Positions 36,420-45,372 of a stretch of DNA of 64,000 nucleotides are shown one piece after another. Source of the DNA: Ceraceosorus guamensis. Its lineage: Eukaryota > Basidiomycota > Exobasidiomycetes > Ceraceosorales > Ceraceosoraceae. Made by a program: the position numbers and the translations under genes. Position 1 is the first letter of the stretch, and each line of letters begins with the position of its first letter. The notes under the pieces were generated by a model that was given only the letters and a program-made list of their open reading frames with translations, was not told the origin of the DNA and did not search any database. The stretch lies in contig NW_020290028.1 of assembly GCF_003144195.1 (NCBI RefSeq), positions 124,001 to 188,000 on the forward strand, in the 5' to 3' direction.

Positions 36420-39400
36420 TTATTCAGCGAGAGGAAGCTGTTCCAAGGAGTTTGGCGTCGACACCTCTTTGGATTCAGCACCTCCATCAGCTCGAACGCC
36501 ATCGCTCTGATCAGGTGCGCCTGACGCCTTGCCAGCTGCCTCATCTGCCAGCGCCGCCTCCGCCTCCGCCTCCGCAAGCCGTTCCATTTGTTCATAGCTC
36601 CTGCAGGCAGCCCACGCGAACCACAATTGAGCTCTGAGCTGCAATACGTCCGCTTTCCAGCTCTTCTGTATCCCATCTGTCATGCCTCTGAATTCTTGCG
36701 TCAATTTAAAGCACCTGTCGACGTTATGAGGAGAGATGAAATCGACGGCGACCTTGATGCAATCTGTCAAGTTGCAGACTTGGTGTGCACATCCTGCGGG
36801 AATGAACACTGCCTCGTTGGCTCGCTGATAGACCCTCCACGGCTTCACTCGATGCTTGTCGTACAGCTCGCTCAGCAAGCTTTCGTCCAAGTAAAAGTTC
36901 TGCGTGTGGATAGGATCTTGCGCTGTGCACTGTTCTGGAAATCTTTGCCGGATGAACGAACGCAACGCGTCCGAATCCTCGGCCCGAAAAAGATCCCACG
37001 CTGCACCTTGCGGGACTCCATCGGCCGAGGGAGCAGCATAGAGCATGATGTTGACAGCGTCTGCCATATCCATATGCAAGAGCGTAGATCCCTTGCCTCC
37101 AGCAGCTGCAACCACGAGTGTGAAGTAAATCAGCATCAGTCGCTGCGCTGCATTGCGTTGCATTCCGTTCCCAAGGCCCATCCAACTCACTCAAGTCTCC
37201 AGGCCAAGCGCAGTACATCTTTGGACCAAGATCAGGAGCGTTGGCGTTGGATGGGAACATTGCAGAAATGTTCCTTCGTCCATCTCTGCGTGAGAGATCA
37301 GGCGCTGGCACGGCTTCTTGAAACTCCTTGTACAGCTGGCCGAATTCGTCCGCAAAGTTGGCGCTGTCTGGCCAGTCCTGTTCGCGCCTCACGAAGTTAG
37401 AGACAAGCACACACACCTCGGCTCGACCCATCAACGCACCTTGAGCTTCCAAATGCCCTTTCCGAGGGCACCCGTCTTTTCCTCTGCGCTTTTCCCAAAC
37501 GTGCTGAAAAAGTCTGAGACCATGACCTGCTTGAACGCATTCGTCTTATCGCACCGGACGATGTATGCTCGGTTGCCCTGATTTTCTTGCGCAAAACGTG
37601 CGGGACTCCAGACAGATGCTGTGATGACATTCGTGATCACCAACGGCTCCCCTCGGCTCCAAGCGGCGTGGAATGAGTCTTCCGTCAGATTGGCTGTGTC
37701 CATGTAATTGATGACAAGTGATCGAACTGGTGCACGGCCTGGGCCAGACGATACACTACTCTGATTCAAAGCTGCAGCATCAGGGTCTGTGCCCTCGCCG
37801 AGTACTTGCTCGAGTGGTCCGGGTCCACGATTGGGTTCGCCTGGTGATTGACTCGCAAGGCATTCTTTCATCGCGGTGACTTCACCTTCAAGATCTGCTC
37901 GTCGAAATCGTGTCACAGGCACCATCATGTCAAGTTCGTGATGCACTGTAGAGCCCTTCCTGTTTGCCCCAAATCTGCATTTCGCGTATGCAGGTATCTT
38001 GTTGCTTCTCCAGACCGCTTGTGCTCCCTGCTCCACTTCGGCCACTAAACGAGCCTGGCATTCCCTACACAGCTCCCTCCCGCACAGCTTGCAAAAGAAG
38101 CTGGCAGAGAAGAGGCTGGTATTGCAGGCGTCGCACGAAATCGCTTCCTTTAAGGATCGGCGACGAACTAGGCAGCCCGGCAGAGAGGCGTGCGCCAATT
38201 CTTCCTCGAGTAGAGAGAGTAAATGTTTTGCTGCAGTGATCTGCATTCGCATGGAAAACCATTTATGAGCGGCACACTAATTGTGTGGTCATAAGCGCAG
38301 CACTCACCTTTGTGACTTTGCGTATTTCCCTTGTCATCGGCAGATTGTATCCATGCCCCGGATCGGGAAATATGGCTGGCTCCTCGGGTTGTACCTCAGA
38401 GGCGAAGAAATGCTCGTTATCCACCTCTTCCCTAAGTGTACCTTGCAAGGTGCTCGGCTCCGCTTTGAGTGTAGACAATGGAGGCTTGAGATTGCCGTCG
38501 CCATCGAGAGGAAGACACCGCAGATATCTGAAGCGGCATCCATCACCTGTCAATTTCGCAATACAAGCCACGCATCTTGCAAAGTGAGAGATGGAGCGAT
38601 TCTGACAGGACGTTGACTGATGCTCCCACAAATTTCCATCGATCATTTTGCGCCACTCTGTACGGAGGTAGGGGCTGTCAACGGTGCTGAAATGCCGACA
38701 AACATCGGAGATAGCCGACAGCGACTTACCGCTCCTATTGTGTGCTGGCTTGTTGGCCGGTTTCCTAGGCGACTTGGTCTTTCGATCTTCAGAGCTTGGC
38801 AAAGCCGCACTCGTAGCCGCGCCATTGCTCTTGCGCTTCGCAGGTTTCGTGCGCGACTTTGAAGGACCCGCATCATTTCTCACTGCTTCCTCAATGGGCA
38901 GGTTCAGGTTCCAGCTCAACTTTGAGTTGAGTTCACGCGCCAACACACTGGCTTTGCGCTTGCTGCCAGCAGTCGGTGTAGATAGCGGAGCCGAGGTGAG
39001 CTGACCGGACGAGCTGGGCGGCTCAACAAGCTTCACATCTTCCGAAGAGAATTGTCGCGTAGGCGGGGCTTTGCTCTTGCGATCGAGCGTGGGCGTAGCC
39101 TTTGCGTCTGAATCGTCGTCGTCATCGATGACGACCACGCCTCGCTTCCTTCCAGCCTTGCGCGGCGATACCTCGTCTTCGTCATAGTCCATCTCGCTTT
39201 CGCTGCTTACACTCAACGGCCTCAGTATCTGGGCCTCTGTATGTGCCTCCTTGCCTGTTCGACTCGAAAGCCTCGTCCGCTTGAAAGTGGAGACAAATCC
39301 TGAGCCGAGCATCGAGTGTCCAGACGACGATGGCGCTCTAACATCTCGATCTGTACGGGTCGAATCTTTGAGAGAAATGGAGCTCACGCGCGACGGGGTC

Positions 39401-39729
39401 ATCGCTCCCTCTGATGTTTTACTTGCGTTGCTTCTGCGTGAGGGCGCTTTTGATGCGAAAGAGGACGCTTCGATCAGCTGTACTTCATCCTCATCCGATG
39501 CAGCAGAGCTGATTGCCGTGAGTGGAGAACTGCGCCTAGATGCGTCATCAAGTCGCTGATCCGCTGCGTCCCTCTGGACCGGACTGATTGAGGAGATGTC
39601 GGTGCTGGCCTCGCTAGTGCTTGCTGCTGCGGAAGCACCATTCATCTTGCTAAGTGGCGATGGCAGACCAGTTGCACGCGGGAGGGGCTGGCTGCGCAGC
39701 TTGGGCTCGACGAATGCTCGGGTGCTCAT
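36420..39729 (-). CDS. KDM3/JHDM2-type JmjC histone demethylase
   Basis: Nuclear Fe(II)/2-oxoglutarate oxygenase of the KDM3 family, which in animals removes H3K9 mono- and dimethylation. Four exons, 39729-38308, 38240-37440, 37377-37191 and 37105-36420, give about 1031 residues. The first 300 residues are Ser-rich with basic clusters (RKAGRKRGVVVIDDDDDSD). A KDM3-style zinc-binding segment follows: CDACNTSLFSASFFCKLCGR then ELCREC. The JmjC domain reads EPLVITNVI, DWPDSANFADEF, PDLGPKMYCAWPGDL, LLHMDMADAVNIMLY (H-x-D iron ligands), DPIHTQNFYLDESL, EAVFIPAGCAHQVCNL (second iron His) and CIKVAVDFISPHNVDRCF. All iron ligands are present, so activity is expected. Substrate choice is inferred from family only. 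Confidence 0.9.
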
Positions 39730-40988
39730 ATGAAGAGGCAAGCCAGCGAAGCCGCTTCAGTGCCTGCTGCGATGGTGACGAGTCGTGGCGTTCCCAGGTC
39801 CGCGAAGTATGACTGTCGCCAGGCGGGCGGGTGCAGATTATCAGATGAATTGTAGCAAAGTGAGGCTAATACTAATGCTGCCCGAGGCAGTGTGGTGAGG
39901 TGCAGGCAATCGCAACAGTCGGCACAAGCTCTGCACACCGATCAGGACTGCTGTGGGTGATGAGCAAGAAAGGGGCTGCGAATGAGCAGTGGTCGCACGA
40001 GGGTCGATTAAGGGATGGAAGTCGTGTGCATGCTACTGGCGTGTGACAAAGTTGCCAAATATATCAAGTGGCACGGGCGGGCAGCATGTTGCATGCCTGC
40101 TGCGCGGCGGGCTTCAGCGCACGCACGCCGGCAACTGGTCACGTGATCAAACGCGCACTTCAAATAACACCTGAAATGTAGTGTGCAACAGTCCACTTTA
40201 GGTCAGTGGTTTCCAGTGCAGGGTGCGCGATATGCTCCATCCAGGGTGATGAACCCTGGATGAAAGCAGGAAGACCTCGGTTCGAGCCCGAGGAACTCCT
40301 CCTTAAACACACTGTCGAATCCCCTCTCAAGCAGCGACAGCCTCTGAAGGATCACTGGCTGCTAGCGGGTGTGCGAAGGGAGCCACCAACCAGCAGTAAC
40401 AGCACGCCAGTCGAAGACAGAAGGAAGAGATGCCGGAGACCCTCGCAACTAAAAATAAAGCGAGGGCCTACGGCCCCTGATCTTTTGCACCTATCATTGC
40501 CGAACATGAGCATTCGGCGTGAGAGATCTTTTGCTTCTCCTTTGGAGTTGCATTGCCAGTCTTGGAGAGTCGGATAGGCTATAGCGTCGCGCGGGCGGCC
40601 ATGCTACCCATCGATGGACGCACTCGCTCCACTTTCTATTGTGTTCGCGTCAGCTCGTCAGCATGTCCAAAGTCGGATGGCACCATGCATCCAATAAGCG
40701 CCGCTGTACCTATCGTGACGTGAATGGCGGTCCGGCGCTGGCGCGGGATGCGCGTCTTTGCGCGTGCTCCTCAGACGCGCGTTTCGCGCAGGCTGCCTAG
40801 CCCCGCCTCCCCGCCTCCCCCCACGCCACCATCCTACACTGTATGCAAACCTCGAGCCCGAGTGCGCTTCGTCGGGCATCGGTTTGGAACATCTTTCTTC
40901 GGGTGATTACGCATCCTCAAGTGCAACAGTCCCGGTGTAATCTGGGTTCCTCGATCCAATGTCGATCCACGATTCTTAGCACATGCAT
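39730..40988. other. Intergenic between PRP6 and the JmjC gene, with a tRNA-like hairpin pair
   Basis: About 1.26 kb on a minus-minus boundary. Apart from the structured element at 40199-40293 (separate entry), I see only short reading frames. One at 40206-40577 (plus) spans that element and has no recognisable motif. Confidence 0.5.
40199..40293 (+). other. tRNA-like element: A-box-like, two perfect hairpins, B-box
   Basis: TAGGTCAGTGG at 40199 resembles a Pol III A box and GGTTCGAGCCC at 40279 matches the B box consensus. The latter forms a perfect 6-bp stem with a 7-nt TTCGAGC loop (40275-40293), exactly a T arm. Upstream, 40239-40261 forms a perfect 9-bp stem with loop GATGA. A weak acceptor pairing (40206-40212 with 40294-40300, one mismatch) is possible, but there is no convincing D arm and position 33 of the would-be anticodon loop is not T. 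It could be a decayed type II tRNA, a SINE head, or chance. TTTT lies about 190 bases downstream. Confidence 0.3.
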
Positions 40989-43919
40989 TCAAGTGGTGAT
41001 GACAAGAGTCTTTGCCGTAGCTTCCAAGACCTCGGCTGTGGGTCTGTGGGGGAAGTTAGGGTCCTTGTTCTGCTGTTGCCATTGCTCGCCATGTCTTGGT
41101 TCAGCCTTCTTGCATCTTTCCCTCACTGCCAACCTGCTCTCTTCCGTTCCCTGTGCCGTCTCGAACTTGTACCACCAAGCCCATCCATCTCCCCAGTCAG
41201 GATTTGCCTTTGTACACCTTTCGAACCATTTCCTGGCCTGCTCGTACTTTCTGTCGTTCCACATCATTCGTGCGATGGTGCCAAGGATCTGAGCATCTTG
41301 ATCCGTCTTGTTCAGAGCGTCCGCGCTACGTGTTCTGCGAGCTGCTCGCGATTCCAGCCAGATGTCCGCCGACCACAAAGCAGCGGCATTGGGGTATTCT
41401 TGCAGTCCTCTCGCTATCAAAGCTTTCGCTTGGGGCGCATTTCCGCTCCTCTCCTCCACTCGGGCAGCTTCCACCCAGATAGACACCTTGTCCTCTGCCT
41501 TTGACAAGCGCGCCTTCTCTAGCAGCGCGCGAGCCCGAATGGAGAGACCAGCACGTTCCTCTAATCGACTCGCATTGATCCAAAGCGGAGTGCTGGATGG
41601 ACAGGCTCGCAAACCCGCGGATAGAGCTTCCCTTGCAGCTCTGAGATGCGCATTATCAGTTCCAGGCGGTGTGGTAACTTCAACCAGCTGAGCATGCATG
41701 AGGTGCAGTTTCCAGAAGGAAGGAAACACCTTGATCGCTTGCTTGACCAGATCCAACGAGTCTGCAAGCTGTCCTTCTTCTCGTGCAAATACTGCGCTTT
41801 TGAGCCAGACCCTCTGACTGTTCACCTCTTGCCTCGCACGCTGCAAGAGCATAGCCGCTGCCTGTTTCTGACCATTTTCGGCTTCCAGCTTCGCAGCAGC
41901 CAGAGAGATCTCCTCGGAGCCCAGGTTCTTCTCGAAGGCGCGAATGAGCACCTGTCTTGCGCCGGCCACATCTTTTTGCCCTTGCCACTTCTCCTTGGCG
42001 TAGATGAGCCACAGCGTCTCGGCTTTGGGACACATGGTGACTGCCCTTTCTAAGATTGCTTCTAGCGAATCCGTCGTGCCGTATTTGCGCTCCACGTCCA
42101 CCGCGATCCTCCAGATGCTCTGTCGATCTGGATACTCACGCAGCGTGAAGGCGAGAATAGCGCGCGCAGTCTCGACGTTGCCATGTTCCAAGCAGGCCTG
42201 AGCATCTTCTACCCAAACTGTGCGCCGATCTTCCTCTTCCACGTCGATGGTGATCGTGGCCTTGACGATAGCCGCACAACTCATGGGGCTACCTTCGCGC
42301 TCGACTCTCTCAGCTTCTTTGAGCCACTGGTCTCTGGACAAGACAGCGCCAGCCTTCTGCAAGCGCTTGACAGCCGTCGAAAGAGTTCTGTCCAGCAAAG
42401 TCTGCGTCTCATCGACAGGCTTGCCTTGATCGGCATTCGTCTGCTCAATCAGCCTTGCAGCAGCTATCCAGATCTCGTGACTACTCGGTAGCGCCTTGCG
42501 AGCCTCGTTCAGCACCTTTTGTGCTTCTTCTGGAGACGAGAGGCGAGCGAAGGCAAGCCATAGATCCACAGATCCAGGGACTGCAGTGACCGCACCGCTG
42601 AGCAGAATCCTTGCATCCTCGTGAGACTCTTCCAAGTTGACGAGCTCCTTCCACAGTTTGATAGAATTGGGGACATATTCCAAACTCTTCCTCAACACTC
42701 TCTTTTTGCTGTTGGAATCTGTTTCGAGCTCTGTAGCCTTCAGCCAGATCTTGACAGAGGTCGTGAGTCCAGCTGCGATTGACTTTGCCAGAATGACTTT
42801 GGCATTGTCGCGCGTGTTCAGCCTAGCAGATTCCAGCCAAACATCTTCCGACAACTTGCACTGTTCACATCCTTGCGCGATGACCTTTCTTGCTGTCACC
42901 ATCTTACCGGCCACTTCTTCCAGTCTTGCAGCTGCGATCCATCCAGGGGCGTGTTTTGGGTTCGTTTTTATTACGCTATCAAGCAACGCCCTGGCTTTCT
43001 TGATATCTCCAATTTCAGCGCTGCTTTTGATCTCCGTTCCCGCCAGACCTGTCAAGTATCCTTGCGTGTCGATTGAAGAAGCGGTGCCTAGTGTCGATTG
43101 GGTGCCATCGGACGTGCGACTGCTCGAACCTGCTTGATCCAGGTTGTGGGAGAAAATCTTGTTCCTCGCCTCTCCGATCTCTGTTAAGCTCGTCATGGCG
43201 CCATTGAGAGTAGATGATGTGCCATTGCTGTTCATTTGCTCTTCGCTCAGCGCCTGCTCGGTCATGTTACGGTCCCGATTCATGAGCAGCACGCTGTCCG
43301 GTACGTTGTACGTCTTGTCGTTTCCAGCTCGAGCAGCCGCCGCCTTCCTCCTCTTTCCCGTCAGGTTACCGGCTTCTGGCAAAGCGCTCCAGTCATCGTC
43401 GCTCATTGTTGACAAATTGCGCTTGAGATCCGCGAATTGAGCCTGAATCTTTGGTCTTTCTATACGCAGCTTTTCCAGCTCTGCCTTTTCTCTTGCCTCC
43501 CTTTGCTTCCTTCTCCTGGCATCCATCTTATCATCGATGTTGGCCCAAATACTATCGGCTTCCTCATCATCACGCTCATACACCGTCCCTGCAAATAGAC
43601 CAGTCTCGTTCTCTGGATCTTGATCTTCATTCGTGTCTTCCTCCTGCAGTGTCTCTTCTCCACGACGCGCACGGGCTGCATTGATCGTCTCTAGGCTCGG
43701 ACCCTCACGGGCTGGACCAATGTCTGACCGAGTGGTGAAGCCTGATGCGCCTCGGCCCAGGCCCGCAACATAATTGGGTGGCGGCGCCTGTACAACGAGA
43801 AGCACAGAGGAAAGCGCAGCAGCGAGTGGCGACAAGTTAGAGCCTGCCCGGTAGGCAGCGGGATACGCAGCACGACTCACCTGGGTCAAGAATGCCAGCT
43901 TGTTGTTCACAGAAGCCAT
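40989..43919 (-). CDS. PRP6: Prp6, U4/U6-U5 tri-snRNP HAT-repeat protein
   Basis: Bridges U5 and U4/U6 snRNPs in the spliceosomal tri-snRNP. Two exons, 43919-43881 (13 codons) and 43787-40989, give about 945 residues, the usual size. The PRP1-type N-terminus reads APPPNYVAGLGRGASGFTTR then SDIGPAREGP. The remainder is a long array of HAT/TPR-like helices such as WIAAARLEEVAGKMVTARKV, VWLESARLN, IWIEAARVEE-like units and IWRIAVDVERKYGTT. Asp/Glu-rich spacers lie near the N-terminus. The intron was placed because the conserved APPPNYV segment must follow FLTQ directly. Confidence 0.95.
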   Translation of the reverse strand: MASVNNKLAFLTQVSRAAYPAAYRAGSNLSPLAAALSSVLLVVQAPPPNYVAGLGRGASGFTTRSDIGPAREGPSLETINAARARRGEETLQEEDTNEDQDPENETGLFAGTVYERDDEEADSIWANIDDKMDARRRKQREAREKAELEKLRIERPKIQAQFADLKRNLSTMSDDDWSALPEAGNLTGKRRKAAAARAGNDKTYNVPDSVLLMNRDRNMTEQALSEEQMNSNGTSSTLNGAMTSLTEIGEARNKIFSHNLDQAGSSSRTSDGTQSTLGTASSIDTQGYLTGLAGTEIKSSAEIGDIKKARALLDSVIKTNPKHAPGWIAAARLEEVAGKMVTARKVIAQGCEQCKLSEDVWLESARLNTRDNAKVILAKSIAAGLTTSVKIWLKATELETDSNSKKRVLRKSLEYVPNSIKLWKELVNLEESHEDARILLSGAVTAVPGSVDLWLAFARLSSPEEAQKVLNEARKALPSSHEIWIAAARLIEQTNADQGKPVDETQTLLDRTLSTAVKRLQKAGAVLSRDQWLKEAERVEREGSPMSCAAIVKATITIDVEEEDRRTVWVEDAQACLEHGNVETARAILAFTLREYPDRQSIWRIAVDVERKYGTTDSLEAILERAVTMCPKAETLWLIYAKEKWQGQKDVAGARQVLIRAFEKNLGSEEISLAAAKLEAENGQKQAAAMLLQRARQEVNSQRVWLKSAVFAREEGQLADSLDLVKQAIKVFPSFWKLHLMHAQLVEVTTPPGTDNAHLRAAREALSAGLRACPSSTPLWINASRLEERAGLSIRARALLEKARLSKAEDKVSIWVEAARVEERSGNAPQAKALIARGLQEYPNAAALWSADIWLESRAARRTRSADALNKTDQDAQILGTIARMMWNDRKYEQARKWFERCTKANPDWGDGWAWWYKFETAQGTEESRLAVRERCKKAEPRHGEQWQQQNKDPNFPHRPTAEVLEATAKTLVITT

Positions 43920-44404
43920 CTTCGCGAACTGGATTCTTGGCGCCCTGTGCGGATTAAGTGATCATCGACGACGTGATGATCGTGGTATGAGCTGGTTTTA
44001 GGGATGGAGATGTTGGATTCGCAGCTCAGCGCTGAACAGTCACAGTCACCAGTCACGATCGAGTGAGCGTGCTGTGAACTCATGACAGAGCTGCATTTCG
44101 ATGCACATGCAGGGCAGCGTGTACGCGTCCCACCCACCCCTACCTGCAGCATGCATTCTTCCTACTTTTGAAACGTGATGAGTCTGCTGCGCCTTCACGA
44201 TGACAGTCTTGACTCCTCATATCTCCCTTCCACCACCGACATCCAAGGGAACATCCACAGCAGCTGTCGAAAGCTTCGTTCATTGCAGTCATTGGTTGAA
44301 ATCGCAGCTTTCCCCTCGGACAGCATTCAAGAAAAGCGATTCCGACTCACGCGCAGTGCAAAGTCCAACTTCATTTACAAACGACCTGCAAGTCTTGGAC
44401 AAGG
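43920..44404. other. Divergent intergenic region, PRP6 / SmF
   Basis: About 480 bases separate two divergently read splicing genes (a tri-snRNP protein and a core Sm protein), so a shared bidirectional promoter is possible. It contains CAGTCACAGTCACCAGTCACG near 44038, a cluster of the recurrent TCACGA-type sequence. Confidence 0.45.
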
Positions 44405-44967
44405 ATGTCAGCTGTGAGCAACATTATCCGCTCAATTCCTTCGGGATGCTACAACGCATGCTGACGTCTACACACACTCCCTTCGTGAGCGCAGCCCGTC
44501 AATCCAAAGCCTTTCCTGCAGCAACAGATGGGCAAGCCCGTGCTGGTTCGTTTGAAGTGGGGCATGGAGTACAAAGGTTTCTTGGTATCTACGGACAATT
44601 ATATGAACTTCCAAGTGGGTTCTCGCTCGCTCGCTCTGCGCTTGGTCTGCTGCACGCGGGACTTCGGAGAGCTGATTGGTTGAGATCGCCGTTCTCTTTG
44701 CTTGCTTATCCTCAGCTTCAAAATACGGAAGAGTTCCAAGATGGAAGGTCGAATGGAATGCTGGGTGAGGTCTTCATTAGGTGAGCTGCGCTGCTGTTGT
44801 CTTCGCTGCAGACATTGGGTTTGCTTGTACATCTCGCTGCATCTCTCATCGGGACGGACGTCCTCATTTGCGTTCAGCGCGGCATCGCTGAACATCTCAT
44901 CTGCACCCTTCGCGACAGGTGCAATAACGTCCTATACCTGAGGGAGCTGGGAGATGGCGGATCATAG
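44405..44967 (+). CDS. SMX3: Small nuclear ribonucleoprotein SmF
   Basis: Core Sm-ring protein of spliceosomal snRNPs. Four exons, 44405-44413, 44495-44614, 44716-44780 and 44919-44967, give 80 residues, the normal SmF size. The spliced sequence starts [20 protein letters not shown], followed by [20 protein letters not shown] (Sm1) and [19 protein letters not shown] (Sm2). The first coding exon is 9 nt (ATGTCAGCT). It is supported by the canonical MSxPVNPKPF N-terminus and a clean GTGAGC/GCAG intron in phase. The gene diverges from PRP6, another splicing factor. Confidence 0.93.
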
Positions 44968-45372
44968 GCGTCGAATATTGTCATCGATCGCTCGCAAAAG
45001 TCGATGAGGCGATCTCAGATAGATACGAAATGCGACCATCACACTTCGAATCATTGGCTGGAGCCAGGCTGGCTGATTGTATGCAGTTGGGACTAGTTCT
45101 AGAAGCTCGAGATATCGACAAAAGTACAGAGAGTTCGCGAACGATTTGGAAGATTCATAGAGAGCGAGAAATCAGAGATAAGTGCCTCCGTACGGTCTCG
45201 GCACTCAACATCCCATCCTGCAGCAAGGGTTGCGTGCAAGGCCATCACCAAGCTTGAGAGTGCTGTCGACGGAAGTCAGCGGCACTCTGCCTTTCTACAT
45301 GCTATGCAAGCTTGGGATCTTCACGAGGAGAGACAAGCATGCCAGACGCTCTTGCTGGCTGCTAACGCAAGC
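44968..45372. other. Convergent intergenic region, SmF / amino-acid permease
   Basis: About 400 bases of 3' flanking DNA. No gene or repeat is recognised. Confidence 0.45.

Noticed and set aside
36588-37400. 270-codon plus-strand frame opposite the JmjC gene
   Set aside because: Antisense to the conserved catalytic exons, with no recognisable protein features.
40206-40577. 123-codon frame over the tRNA-like element as a gene
   Set aside because: It includes both perfect hairpins, lacks motifs, and its codons follow no family; more likely incidental.
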